Below are positions 31,016-38,440 of a stretch of 64,000 nucleotides of DNA, piece by piece. Location of the stretch: positions 1 through 64,000 of the forward strand of contig NZ_FQUF01000012.1 in assembly GCF_900129085.1 (NCBI RefSeq), given 5' to 3'. The DNA comes from Atopostipes suicloacalis DSM 15692 (lineage in GTDB: Bacteria; Bacillota; Bacilli; Lactobacillales; Carnobacteriaceae_A). The notes under the pieces were generated by a model, which was not told where the DNA came from, made no database searches, and saw only the letters and a list, made by a program, of their open reading frames with translations. The number at the start of each line of letters is the position of its first letter. Positions within the stretch are counted from its first letter, which is position 1. Position numbers and translations under genes: made by a program.

Positions 31016-31243
31016 CTAAACAATCGCTAATTCATATTCGATTAAATGAAGTCGTTGATCGAAAGTGATCATTTTTTCGGTTGCTTCTTCCCAATGTTCT
31101 TTTGTTGTGTTCATATCTGTTTGTAATTGATCAAGGCGGTTAATGAGGGATTGGATGGTAGTAATTAACTTAATGATTTTACTGATTAATGTAATTACAG
31201 CAACTAATCCACTAGCTATCCCACCTATTTCAATAAGTCCCAT
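31016..31243 (-). CDS. Small membrane-anchored coiled-coil protein (XhlA-like)
   Basis: A 75-residue protein with one N-terminal membrane segment (residues 5-30, rich in Ile, Leu and Gly) followed by a heptad-like polar helix (SLINRLDQLQTDMNTTKEHW onward). Lysis cassettes of Bacillus phage PBSX have XhlA of similar size next to the holin; here the transmembrane part is N-terminal rather than C-terminal, so true homology is unsure. It ends 14 nt before the holin start and lies downstream of an attenuator hairpin (31279-31308). Confidence 0.6.
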   Translation of the reverse strand: MGLIEIGGIASGLVAVITLISKIIKLITTIQSLINRLDQLQTDMNTTKEHWEEATEKMITFDQRLHLIEYELAIV

Positions 31244-31278
31244 AGAACATCTTCTCCTTTTTTATTTTTATAATTAAA

Positions 31279-31308
31279 AAGCCCTCACTTAAAATTAAGC
31301 GAGGGCTT
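31279..31308 (-). terminator. Attenuating terminator inside the lysis cassette
   Basis: AAGCCCTC and GAGGGCTT enclose an inner CTTAA/TTAAG pairing; TTTTT follows on the minus strand. It separates DUF1659/DUF2922 from the holin-endolysin genes, so the lytic part needs read-through or a separate promoter. Confidence 0.85.
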
Positions 31309-31334
31309 ATCGACTCACTTAAGAGCCTTTCGTT

Positions 31335-31574
31335 TTATTTTTCTTCAGCTGTTGTAAAAACTTCATCAACTGTTGTACGAACGTAGCGGGCACTAGAAGC
31401 TACGGCATAGCGGTCTAACCCTTCATCATCGAAAAGATCGCTATCGACGATGGCTTGCATCACAGGAGAAACTACTTCTTCTGTCAAGCCGTCTAAAGGT
31501 CGACGGATAGTAATTTTACGTGCTTTTCCTTCTTCGTTTTCAAATAACAATTCTAAATTATAACTTTCATTCAT
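31335..31574 (-). CDS. DUF2922 family protein
   Basis: A 79-residue acidic cytoplasmic protein: beta-strand-rich YNLELLFENEEGKARKITIRRP followed by a short helix (VSPVMQAIVDSDLF) and a YVRTTVDEVF strand, fitting DUF2922. Function is unknown. Proteins of this family are nearly always next to DUF1659 genes, as here (17-nt gap), often beside phage-like holin/lysin or sigma-like genes. It lies directly before the attenuator hairpin. Confidence 0.85.
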   Translation of the reverse strand: MNESYNLELLFENEEGKARKITIRRPLDGLTEEVVSPVMQAIVDSDLFDDEGLDRYAVASSARYVRTTVDEVFTTAEEK

Positions 31575-31591
31575 TTACTTTTTCCTCCTTC

Positions 31592-31795
31592 TTAAAGAAC
31601 TAAGCGGTGAGTTTGTGTCACCTTAGCGAAATCGATTTGACCATCAACAATGGTGTCAAGCGTTGTATAAATTCCTTCAATCTGTTCTGTATCGGCATTC
31701 TCTTTTAGATGACTTAAAGAAAGATTATAGGTTTCATCCGCATCTACATCATAAATCCCGAACTGAATTCGAGCATTTTCAAAAGCTTTTATCAT
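31592..31795 (-). CDS. DUF1659 family protein
   Basis: A 67-residue protein with the DUF1659 outline (RIQFGIYDVDADETYNLSLS, then a helix and a final TQTHRLVL strand). Function is unknown; it pairs with the DUF2922 gene downstream. A strong AAGGAGG precedes ATG 31795. It follows the sigma-like gene by 73 nt. Confidence 0.82.
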   Translation of the reverse strand: MIKAFENARIQFGIYDVDADETYNLSLSHLKENADTEQIEGIYTTLDTIVDGQIDFAKVTQTHRLVL

Positions 31796-31868
31796 TTTGT
31801 TTCCTCCTTTTTTGTTGTGTAATAGCTACTACACTACTAACAACACATAAAAAGTCTGGAGTGTCTGC

Positions 31869-32417
31869 CTAATGCGTTAAGCAATCTTTGATATTCAATA
31901 AACGTTGTTGAATTTTCTTTTTTCGCTGATAGATGGTATCTCGACTGACTCCCATCAAACCTGCTAATTCATCCATTGTGTATTTTTCGTCTACTATATG
32001 AAGCAATAAGGAGTAATCTTCCTCTGATAATCTACCTTGTGCTTGTTTTAAGAAATCTTCAATATAAATGTTCGTTTGAGTCTCTTTGTCTGAATCCCCT
32101 TCTTGTTCAATCAACCAATCCATTTCTTCATTATCTGAAATATGTACAGGATCCAATTTATTTTGTCGCAATAAGTTTAGTCCATGCCAATATAACCCTC
32201 TTCCTGCATAGGCTGTAAATTTATACCGATCGGCTTCAGAACGCAGTGGGTCTCCTTGAAAACTTTCAAAAATTGTTAATAAATGAAGTTGCAACTCTTG
32301 GGTCAAGTCGTCATAATCCATGTCGTGTTGTCGAAGATTTAATCGATTCATGGTTTTATGGATTAATGCTTGAAATTGAATGAGTAGTTTTTCTAAGTAT
32401 TCAGAATTTTGTTTCAA
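31869..32417 (-). CDS. Sigma-70-like factor (ComX/ECF-like)
   Basis: A 182-residue RNA polymerase sigma-like protein. Region 2 is recognisable in residues 10-75 (MDYDDLTQELQLHLLTIFES, KFTAYAGRGLYWHGLN) and region 4 in 120-180, a helix-turn-helix with YTMDELAGLMGVSRDTIYQRKKKIQ. Size and domain pair resemble competence factor ComX and phage-type late sigma factors. TTG 32417 is the start, 4 nt after AAGGAGG. It heads the DUF1659-DUF2922-holin-endolysin genes and lies 61 nt after an XRE repressor, with a cre-matching site between them. I infer that it directs transcription of the lysis genes; no promoter motif common to them is obvious. Confidence 0.8.
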   Translation of the reverse strand: MKQNSEYLEKLLIQFQALIHKTMNRLNLRQHDMDYDDLTQELQLHLLTIFESFQGDPLRSEADRYKFTAYAGRGLYWHGLNLLRQNKLDPVHISDNEEMDWLIEQEGDSDKETQTNIYIEDFLKQAQGRLSEEDYSLLLHIVDEKYTMDELAGLMGVSRDTIYQRKKKIQQRLLNIKDCLTH

Positions 32418-32451
32418 TTTTCCTCCTTCTTTCTTATTTTGTGATCGGAAG

Positions 32452-32466
32452 AGATAGCGCTTTCAA
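32452..32466 (-). promoter_or_regulatory. cre site before the sigma-like gene
   Basis: Minus-strand TTGAAAGCGCTATCT fits WTGNAANCGNWNNCW at every defined position. It stands in the 61-nt gap between the XRE gene and the sigma gene, suggesting CcpA control of the cassette. Confidence 0.6.
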
Positions 32467-32478
32467 ATATTTAAAAAG

Positions 32479-32739
32479 CTAATATTCTTTTTGTGCGAAT
32501 ATTTCTTTGTGGGATTCTTTTCTTTTGATGTTTGGGAAAAAGATTGTGACGAATTCTTCCTGTGATAGGTCTAATGCTTCAGCTAAGTGAGCGGCGACGT
32601 AATGGCTGGGGGTCGTTACTCCGAACAGGATATTATGTATGGTATTCCGGGAAATTCCGATGTTTTTTGCGAGTTCGGTATAGGTAAATCCACTTTTGTC
32701 AAAAAATGCAAATAATAATTCTGTATCAATTGTGTCCAA
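32479..32739 (-). CDS. XRE-family repressor
   Basis: An 86-residue helix-turn-helix protein (FTYTELAKNIGISRNTIHNILFG is the HTH, near residues 14-36) with a short C-terminal extension and no sensor domain. The frame is open to 32778, but TTG 32739 is preceded by AAAGGTGG at 8 nt. Its promoter overlaps a palindrome (32796-32811) that is the natural autoregulatory site. Transcribed just ahead of the sigma-like gene, it probably keeps the sigma/lysis cassette off. Confidence 0.8.
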   Translation of the reverse strand: MDTIDTELLFAFFDKSGFTYTELAKNIGISRNTIHNILFGVTTPSHYVAAHLAEALDLSQEEFVTIFFPNIKRKESHKEIFAQKEY

Positions 32740-32795
32740 TACTAAGACCACCTTTATTCTAAATATTTTTGGATTCAAAACGGGCCTGTTTTGTT

Positions 32796-32833
32796 ATATT
32801 GTTCACAATATCAGTATTTGTATATATTGTAAA
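32796..32833 (-). promoter_or_regulatory. XRE promoter with overlapping operator palindrome
   Basis: Minus-strand TTTACA (32828-32833), 17-nt spacer and TATTGT (32805-32810). ATATTGT and ACAATAT form a 16-bp palindrome at 32796-32811 covering the -10 box, the expected repressor position. A further half-site TACAATATAT lies over the -35 side. Confidence 0.75.
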
Positions 32834-32940
32834 TAGTTCTTCGCAAAATGGTAAATTAATTGTGCTTTTTAGGCTGTTGGATAGGATCTTTCGTCGGATT
32901 TTCCTGTAAATAAGTTTTGGGGATGATGAGGTGTTTTAGC

Positions 32941-33500
32941 GCGCACTTATTTGTGATTTTTGTGCGGTATGTTGATTTGCGCACACTTTTTCGAGATTTT
33001 TGTGTGGTGAGTTGATTTACGCACACTTATTCGAGATTTTTGTGTGGTGAGTTTATTTGCGCGCACTTATTCGAGATTTTTGTGTGGTGAGTTGATTTAC
33101 ACACACTTATTCGAGATTTTTGTGCAGTAAGTTGGTTTGCGCGCACTTATTCGAGATTTTTGTGTGGTGAGTTGATTTACACACACTTATTCGAGATTTT
33201 TGTGCAGTAAGTTGGTTTGCGCGCACTTTTTCGAGATTTTTGTGCGGTGAGTTTTTTTGCACGCACTTATTTGTGATTTTTGTGCGGTAAGTTGATTTGC
33301 ACGCACTTATTTGCGATTTTTGTGCGGTGAGTTGATTTGCGCGCACTCTATCGCTTTTTTTGGGCGATGGGCTGATTAGCACACATTTATTCGCTTTTTT
33401 TTGAGCGGTGGGCTGATTAGCACGCACTTATTCGCTTTTTTTGAGCGGTAAGTGCTCCAGCACGTATTTAATTGCATTTTGTATGCAGTCGATTTCCAGG
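32941..33500. repeat. Array A1: fourteen ~40-bp hairpin repeats
   Basis: Units start every 40 bp from 32941, the last three slightly drifted (41 bp). Each has a short stem (mostly CGCAC/GTGCG or CACAC/GTGTG) around a loop close to TTATTCGAGATTTTT, then a linker such as GTGAGTTGATTTG. An exact 80-bp duplication (33061-33140 equals 33141-33220) shows recent expansion. A 106-codon minus-strand frame in it (33107-33427) encodes only the repeat and is not a gene. Confidence 0.93.
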
Positions 33501-33561
33501 TTATTTAAAGAAACTGCTCACACGAGGTGAAGGGATTTAAAAAGATTCATATTGAGAAAAT

Positions 33562-33589
33562 TTGACTTTAGCTATTCTTTCTATAGTAA
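33562..33589 (+). promoter_or_regulatory. Promoter of the HAD phosphatase gene
   Basis: TTGACT (33562-33567), 16-nt spacer, TAGTAA (33584-33589), about 40 nt before the start codon. Moderate match. Confidence 0.5.
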
Positions 33590-33630
33590 AATGAATAAGA
33601 ATAGAAAGTCACTATAAATGGAGTGAGAGA

Positions 33631-34257
33631 ATGGGAAAATACAAAGCGGTTATTTATGATATTGATGGGACAATATTGAATACTCTTGATATGAATATGA
33701 TTCCTTTAATAAAAATTATTAAAGAAGAGACCGGCGAAAAGTGGTCCTATGAAGATGTTTTAAAGTTTGCTTCTTATCCTGGGATGAAAGTGATGGAAGA
33801 ATTATCATTTGAGAACAAAGAACAAGTCTATGCACGATGGGTACAATATGTGAATGAATATGAAGAAGGTGCGACAGTTTACAAAGGATTTGAGGAAGTC
33901 TTTGAATGTTTTGATAGAAAACATATTCTCCAAGCGGTCGTATCGGCAAAAACGACTAAACAATATGATATTGATATGAAAGAAAAAGACTTGGATCGAT
34001 TTATGAAAGTAGCTGTATTGGCTGAGCACACGGATAAACATAAGCCTCATCCTGCCCCACTTTTAAAATGTTTAGATCATCTACAACTTAGCGCCAATGA
34101 TGTGATTTATATTGGAGATACTTTGTCGGATTACGAAGCAGCTAAAAGTGCGGGAATAGATTTTGGATATGCGACCTGGGGAAGTGTTTCAGGTGAAGGG
34201 ATTTTGGAACCAGAGTATATATTTAAAGAACCTAGAGATTTGCTTCATTTATTATAA
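33631..34257 (+). CDS. HAD-superfamily phosphatase (phosphoglycolate phosphatase-like)
   Basis: A 208-residue haloacid-dehalogenase hydrolase. Motif I is YDIDGTILNT with nucleophile Asp and acid Asp at residues 9 and 11; motif II is the Ser in AVVSAKTT near 106; motif III the Lys in KHKPHPAPLL near 140; motif IV is IGDTLSDYEAA near 163. A helical cap lies between motifs I and II, as in Gph and pyrophosphatase PpaX. Substrate cannot be told from sequence. ATG follows GGAGTGAGAG; the gene stands alone between array A1 and repeats B1. Confidence 0.85.
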   Translation: MGKYKAVIYDIDGTILNTLDMNMIPLIKIIKEETGEKWSYEDVLKFASYPGMKVMEELSFENKEQVYARWVQYVNEYEEGATVYKGFEEVFECFDRKHILQAVVSAKTTKQYDIDMKEKDLDRFMKVAVLAEHTDKHKPHPAPLLKCLDHLQLSANDVIYIGDTLSDYEAAKSAGIDFGYATWGSVSGEGILEPEYIFKEPRDLLHLL

Positions 34258-34366
34258 GAAAATCTCTAATTAAATAATAAAAGCCTTTGATGGCTACTTA
34301 TTTTGTATTGTTTCAAAAAATTTTAACATTATCCTGCTATTATACTTTACTCTCCCATAATTATTT

Positions 34367-34437
34367 ACGAGACTTTTTTTGAGATAATGTCTCGTATTTT
34401 AGAATTACTGGACATTTTCTGAGATTTTGTCTCGTAT
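34367..34437. repeat. Repeats B1: two 40-bp hairpin units
   Basis: The first unit (34367-34395) has arms ACGAGAC and GTCTCGT around a T-rich loop with GAGAT; the second starts 40 bp later and keeps GAC/GTC arms and the TGAGATTTT loop. It matches the larger array at 45816-46005. Confidence 0.8.
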
Positions 34438-34450
34438 TTTAAATAATATG

Positions 34451-34493
34451 AAAAGCGTTGCTGAATCAGTGAACTGAGCCAGCAACGCTTTTT
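34451..34493. terminator. Bidirectional terminator between HAD and niaX genes
   Basis: AAAAGCGTTGCTG pairs perfectly with CAGCAACGCTTTT over a 16-nt loop and has T runs on both strands. It serves the plus-strand phosphatase gene and the minus-strand niaX gene. Confidence 0.88.
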
Positions 34494-34510
34494 GTTTATT
34501 CGGATAACTC

Positions 34511-35074
34511 TTAAGTGATCTTTAATTTCATAGTGGTGAGTCGGCTTTCTTGAGCTTTCCAGATATATTGGGCGATAAAAAAGTCAACCATACTGTGCAC
34601 AAGTGTTCCGACACCGACTAATAAAAAGACGGTATAGAAGAAACCATTACTGGTATCCGTAACACCAATAAAGCCAAAGAAAAATAATGAAACAATAATC
34701 ATTTCACCTAATGCATGGATTAAGCCAATTCCTAAGGAAAAAAGCTGGCTTTTCCAAAAGGAGCTTAAGATTTTATTTTGATTTTTCTCAAGAATTTTAG
34801 CTCCTATATATACAAAGGCGACTTGACTCAAGGCGCGTAGGACGATGACAATTGGAAAGCCGCCTATAAAAAATCCTACGGTAGCGCCTAAATTTACAAG
34901 TATAGCAATGCTTGGTGAAAAAAACATCGCAATAAAGATCGGAACATGACTAGCGAGTGTATAGGACGCGGGTCCAATAACTACTTTGACGGGCATAATG
35001 ACCGGAATAATAATAGCAATCGCCATTAATAAGGCAGTGATGGTTAATTTTGTTGCTTGATTTCTATTCTCCAT
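34511..35074 (-). CDS. niaX: Niacin ECF transporter S component
   Basis: A substrate-binding membrane subunit of an energy-coupling-factor importer, which would use the shared EcfAAT module encoded elsewhere. The roughly 187-residue protein has six membrane segments; GPASYTLASHVPIFIAMFFSP near residue 36 and the small-residue-rich helix 1 (ITALLMAIAIIIP) are typical S-component features. Neighbouring niaR and a NiaR-like operator at 35097-35120 point to nicotinate as the substrate. ATG 35074 (M-E-N-R-N-Q) follows GGAGGAG; two in-frame ATGs upstream lie on the ribosome site. Confidence 0.85.
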   Translation of the reverse strand: MENRNQATKLTITALLMAIAIIIPVIMPVKVVIGPASYTLASHVPIFIAMFFSPSIAILVNLGATVGFFIGGFPIVIVLRALSQVAFVYIGAKILEKNQNKILSSFWKSQLFSLGIGLIHALGEMIIVSLFFFGFIGVTDTSNGFFYTVFLLVGVGTLVHSMVDFFIAQYIWKAQESRLTTMKLKIT

Positions 35075-35096
35075 TAAAAACATCTCCTCCATACAT

Positions 35097-35142
35097 GTGT
35101 CTTGACACCTATCAAGATACTTTATAATGGAGAAGAAGTCAA
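35097..35142 (-). promoter_or_regulatory. niaX promoter with NiaR-like operator
   Basis: Minus-strand TTGACT (35137-35142), 17-nt spacer and TATCTT (35114-35119). The palindrome GTGTCAAGACAC-type element (35097-35108) and a degenerate second copy TATCTTGATAG immediately beside it overlap the -10 and the start region, as expected for niacin-dependent repression. Confidence 0.75.
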
Positions 35143-35204
35143 CTGTTTTTAAGAAATACAGTCAGCCCTAGTGCTGCTTTTCTGTGTCGTATTTCCCGAA
35201 GGGC

Positions 35205-35714
35205 CTAGGCTAGGTAACCTTTTTCTTTTAGTTTTTCTTCGATGGTTTCTAAAACCCTCATTGAATGGGCGGCGATGGTGTGGACGTGAATGCCTTCTGT
35301 GAGTTCAGATAGGAGCGAGGCTTCTCCGCTGACAACTTTTTGGTTGAACTGATCGGCATCCGCTTGGTCAAAAATATTTAAAGCACCGGTGAGCTCGCCG
35401 TAAACAGGGTGGTCAATCGCAACGTCGAGCAACTCTCCGCCTAGGCCAACAATAGTATTGATTTCGTCGATGGTTTCTTCAGGGGTATGTTTGCAGATAA
35501 ATTTTTTGGTAATTTGATGGTTTAATCGCGTATTGATTAAATATCCTCTGGGGGTGGAGACAATTTCTTCACCGGCAGCTCGTAATCTCGCAATATCTCC
35601 CACAATGACCTGGCGGCTGACTTGATATTTTTCTGCGAATTCTCGAGCGACAATTGGCTCAGATGAATCTTTTAGTGTTTTCAAAATTTTTTCCAGTCTT
35701 TCTTCAACTTTCAA
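35205..35714 (-). CDS. niaR: Niacin-responsive repressor NiaR
   Basis: A 169-residue regulator with an N-terminal HTH_11 domain (EFAEKYQVSRQVIVGDIARLRAAG near residues 24-48) and a C-terminal 3H domain whose metal-binding His residues are visible (HPVYGELTG near 101, HVHTIAAHSMRVLE near 143). It represses niacin uptake and NAD synthesis genes when nicotinate is bound. Start is TTG 35714 after AGAGGA. It lies 113 nt upstream of the niaX promoter, in the same direction, so niaX can be controlled separately. Confidence 0.92.
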   Translation of the reverse strand: MKVEERLEKILKTLKDSSEPIVAREFAEKYQVSRQVIVGDIARLRAAGEEIVSTPRGYLINTRLNHQITKKFICKHTPEETIDEINTIVGLGGELLDVAIDHPVYGELTGALNIFDQADADQFNQKVVSGEASLLSELTEGIHVHTIAAHSMRVLETIEEKLKEKGYLA

Positions 35715-35815
35715 AATGATTCCTCTCTTCCTTTTTACTTTGAGCTTCTTATAGTTTACCGTATTCTCCAGCTAGATTCAGTTTTTCATTCATAATTTTT
35801 TAATTTGTCTGTACT

Positions 35816-35890
35816 TTGTGATACTTTTTTGAGATTGTTATCACTTAAAAAAATTTATGTGATACTTTTTTCGTTTTATTGTGATATAAA
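35816..35890. repeat. Repeats D: two 41-bp hairpin-like units
   Basis: GTGATAC followed by a T6 tract recurs at 35818 and 35859 (41 bp). The first copy is a complete hairpin with arms GTGATA/TATCAC and the loop CTTTTTTGAGATTGT; the second lacks a matching right arm. The 300-nt gap between niaR and oppD otherwise holds only the opp terminator. Confidence 0.6.
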
Positions 35891-35953
35891 CTGATTTTAG
35901 AGGTTTTTCAAACAGAGGAGCACTGTTAAGGTCATTTTCGAAGAAGACAAAAA

Positions 35954-35998
35954 CTCCTCACAGGACGCAAAGCTTTCACTTTGGTTTGCTATGAGGAG
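35954..35998 (-). terminator. Terminator of the peptide-transporter operon
   Basis: CTCCTCA pairs with TGAGGAG outside an inner GCAAA/TTTGC stem; TTTTTG follows on the minus strand. Confidence 0.85.
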
Positions 35999-36014
35999 CG
36001 GAGGTTATTTGTTT

Positions 36015-36962
36015 TTAGCTGACGGGGTGTTGTTTGAGGGTTGCGGCAACATAGTGATTGTCGTTGATTTGAATCCAATCGGGGTCAGCATCCGCATTTT
36101 CTCTGAAATTCGAGAAATCAAACTGCTCGTTTTCACTACTGTAAAAGTCGAGTGCTTCATTAGTCGATCGTTGTTTGATATCTGTTCTTAGAAATGCAGC
36201 CATTAAACGCTTGGTGTAAGGATGTTGCGCGTTTTTAAAGATTTCTTTAATGGGTGCACTCTCGACAATTTTCCCGCCATACATGACAATAACATCGTCT
36301 GCCATTTGGCTAATGACGCCTAAGTCATGGGTAATAAATAGAATGCTTGTATTAAATTTTTCTTTCAGTTCATTCATCAGCTTTAAAATTTCGGCTTGAA
36401 TAATCACATCTAGAGCGGTTGTTGGTTCATCCGCAATCAGCAATTTTGGACTACACGCTAAAGCCATCGCAATCATCACTCGTTGGCTCATCCCACCAGA
36501 AAGTTGGTGAGGATATTGTTTAATCACTCGCTCTGGATTCGGAATTTTAACGGCTTCTAGTAATTCATAGGTTCTCGCTAAAGCCGCTTTACTGTCTAGT
36601 TTTTGATGCAGCTGCAAAGCTTCCATCAACTGGTACTTCACAGTAAAGACAGGATTCAAACTTGTCATTGGTTCTTGGAAAATCATGGAAATCTCATTTC
36701 CTCGAATGTTTAACAATTCTTTTTTAGAAAAAGATGAAATTTCTTCACCATCAAAATAAATCGTTCCATTCGCAATCCGTTGATTTTTTTGAAAAAGTTT
36801 CAAAATCGACATGGCGGTCTGGCTTTTTCCACTTCCACTCTCTCCCACGATTCCCAGCGTTTTCCCTTCTTCCAAGGAGAACGTCACACCGTTTACGGCT
36901 TTGACTGTTCCGCGACGGGTATCAAAATAAGTGTGTAAATTATTAACTTGTAACAAACTCAT
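36015..36962 (-). CDS. oppD: Oligopeptide ABC transporter ATPase OppD
   Basis: One of two ATPases of a peptide importer. Walker A is [11 protein letters not shown] near residue 39, the signature [12 protein letters not shown] near 151, Walker [13 protein letters not shown] near 173 and the switch His in FITHDLG near 205; the C-terminal oligopeptide-type extension follows. The tail ends [18 protein letters not shown], closely matching the tail of the partner OppF. Its ATG overlaps the end of oppF by 20 nt. Order on the strand is binding protein, two permeases, OppF, OppD. Confidence 0.93.
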   Translation of the reverse strand: MSLLQVNNLHTYFDTRRGTVKAVNGVTFSLEEGKTLGIVGESGSGKSQTAMSILKLFQKNQRIANGTIYFDGEEISSFSKKELLNIRGNEISMIFQEPMTSLNPVFTVKYQLMEALQLHQKLDSKAALARTYELLEAVKIPNPERVIKQYPHQLSGGMSQRVMIAMALACSPKLLIADEPTTALDVIIQAEILKLMNELKEKFNTSILFITHDLGVISQMADDVIVMYGGKIVESAPIKEIFKNAQHPYTKRLMAAFLRTDIKQRSTNEALDFYSSENEQFDFSNFRENADADPDWIQINDNHYVAATLKQHPVS

Positions 36963-38433
36963 GTGACGACTCCTTTCTCTTATCGTAATACGCTTCGCGA
37001 TCTTTTAGCGTAGTGGCCACAAAATGATCTTCTGCAACTTCAATCCAATCCGGATCATGGTCACCATCTTTGGAGTAATGGAATTCAAAATCATCATACT
37101 CTTCTTCTACATCCCAAAGCGCATCCTCATCTTCTTCCATGGTCGGAATCGCGTTTAACAATTGTTTGGTGTAAGGGTGTTTAGGGTTGTTAAAGATTTC
37201 TTGGGCAGAGCCCAACTCGACCAAGTGTCCAAAATACATGACGCCTATGCGGTCGGAAATATAGCGCACAACTCCTAAATCGTGGGTGATAAATAAATAG
37301 GTTAAGTTATTTTTCTCCCGCAAATCGAGTAATAAGTTGATGATTTGTGACTGAATTGATACATCTAAGGCTGAGACAGCTTCGTCGCAAACAATAAATT
37401 TTGGTTGGACTGCAAGTGCACGAGCAATTCCAATTCTTTGTCTTTGACCTCCTGAAAATTGGTGCGGATACCGGTGAATAAATTCCGCTTTTAGTCCGCA
37501 TTTTTCCATAATATCTACGATATACGCTTGATAACCTGGGTCTCTTTTACTTTTGAAAAACTTATGAATTAATAAGCCTTCACCAATAATGTCACCAACC
37601 GTTAGTCTTGGATCTAAGGAAGAATAAGGATCTTGGAAAATAATCTGCAAGTCTTTTCTTAAAAGGCGAGTTTCTTTCTTGGTCAAAGCGGCTAGATCAA
37701 TTCCCTCGTCTAAATAACGTTCAAATCGTTCAAACTTGGTCATTCCTCGAAGAGGGGCCTTTAGTTCTTCGACTTTGGCATTTTCTTCGTTTAGATTTTT
37801 TTCTGCCGTTTGGAGTTCTTCTGTTAGTCGATCAATTTCTTCTTGGTTATAGGCCGCCTTCATTTTTTGCTTTTGTTGTTCGAATTCTAGGTTTCGTTTG
37901 TATTCAGCTAGGGTAGAGGCTGCGTCATAGCGGTTTAATAAGATACTGCTCACTTGTTTTAAATTGTCATGAGCGACTAGTCCTCCTACTAAACGTAGTG
38001 TATTACCATACGTGTTATCGAATTCAATTTTTTTAAGGCGTAACGTTTCAAAGTGTGCTTCTTTTTCGGCAGCGTCTAAGGTTTCTAACTCTTCTTCCAT
38101 TTTTTCGATAGTGTTTAAGTCTTGGTCGTAGTCACCACTTATTTTGGGTAAATTACGATAAACGGTTTGAACATAGTCGGGCATGAAGTCTTCAATGGTA
38201 TCACCGTAATACAACGTTGAACCGCCTGTTTGGCGTTGGAGTTGGATTATGGTACGGCCAAAGGTTGACTTCCCACAACCACTCTCCCCTACAATTCCTA
38301 AGGTTTCTCCTTCGTAAATGTCAACTGAAATATCTTTATTGGCTTTTACGTATTCTGTACCTATTTGGAAAAAGTTATTCTTTTTGACTGGAAAGTATTT
38401 TTGTAGATTTTTAATGCTCATTAATTTTTTCAT
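36943..38433 (-). CDS. oppF: Oligopeptide ABC transporter ATPase OppF with large insertion
   Basis: Second ATPase of the peptide importer, at 496 residues far longer than the usual 310-340. Walker A (GESGCGKSTFG) is near residue 52, but the Q-loop (IIFQDPYSSLDPR) comes only near 275; about 190 residues, charged and largely helical with coiled-coil character (EKMEEELETLDAAEKEAH, QEEIDRLTEELQTAEKNLNE), are inserted between them. Signature FSGGQRQRIGIA, Walker B FIVCDEAVSALD and FITHDLG are intact, so the core should still work. The tail carries DPDWIEVAEDHFVATTLK, shared with OppD. The gene is coupled to oppC upstream (7-nt gap). Confidence 0.92.
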   Translation of the reverse strand: MKKLMSIKNLQKYFPVKKNNFFQIGTEYVKANKDISVDIYEGETLGIVGESGCGKSTFGRTIIQLQRQTGGSTLYYGDTIEDFMPDYVQTVYRNLPKISGDYDQDLNTIEKMEEELETLDAAEKEAHFETLRLKKIEFDNTYGNTLRLVGGLVAHDNLKQVSSILLNRYDAASTLAEYKRNLEFEQQKQKMKAAYNQEEIDRLTEELQTAEKNLNEENAKVEELKAPLRGMTKFERFERYLDEGIDLAALTKKETRLLRKDLQIIFQDPYSSLDPRLTVGDIIGEGLLIHKFFKSKRDPGYQAYIVDIMEKCGLKAEFIHRYPHQFSGGQRQRIGIARALAVQPKFIVCDEAVSALDVSIQSQIINLLLDLREKNNLTYLFITHDLGVVRYISDRIGVMYFGHLVELGSAQEIFNNPKHPYTKQLLNAIPTMEEDEDALWDVEEEYDDFEFHYSKDGDHDPDWIEVAEDHFVATTLKDREAYYDKRKESSHEFVTS

Positions 38434-38440
38434 CCGCGAA

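Noticed and set aside
30024-32739. Prophage or prophage remnant
   Set aside because: Only lysis genes are present. No integrase, terminase, capsid, tail or att-like repeat can be found in the surrounding sequence, and a sigma factor plus repressor control the block.
33107-33427. A 106-codon minus-strand ORF with repeated QLTAQKS segments
   Set aside because: It is a translation of array A1. The 40-bp period is not a multiple of three, so the apparent protein repeat spans 120 bp, and there is no ribosome site.
32941-33500. CRISPR array (regular 40-bp repeats)
   Set aside because: The whole 40-bp unit is repeated with gradual drift; there are no unique spacers between constant repeats and no cas genes nearby. 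The same holds for 45816-46005 and 52603-52961.
35160-35204. Terminator of niaR near 35160-35204
   Set aside because: AGCCCTAG and CTAGGCT can pair partly, but the stem is short and no T run follows on the minus strand.
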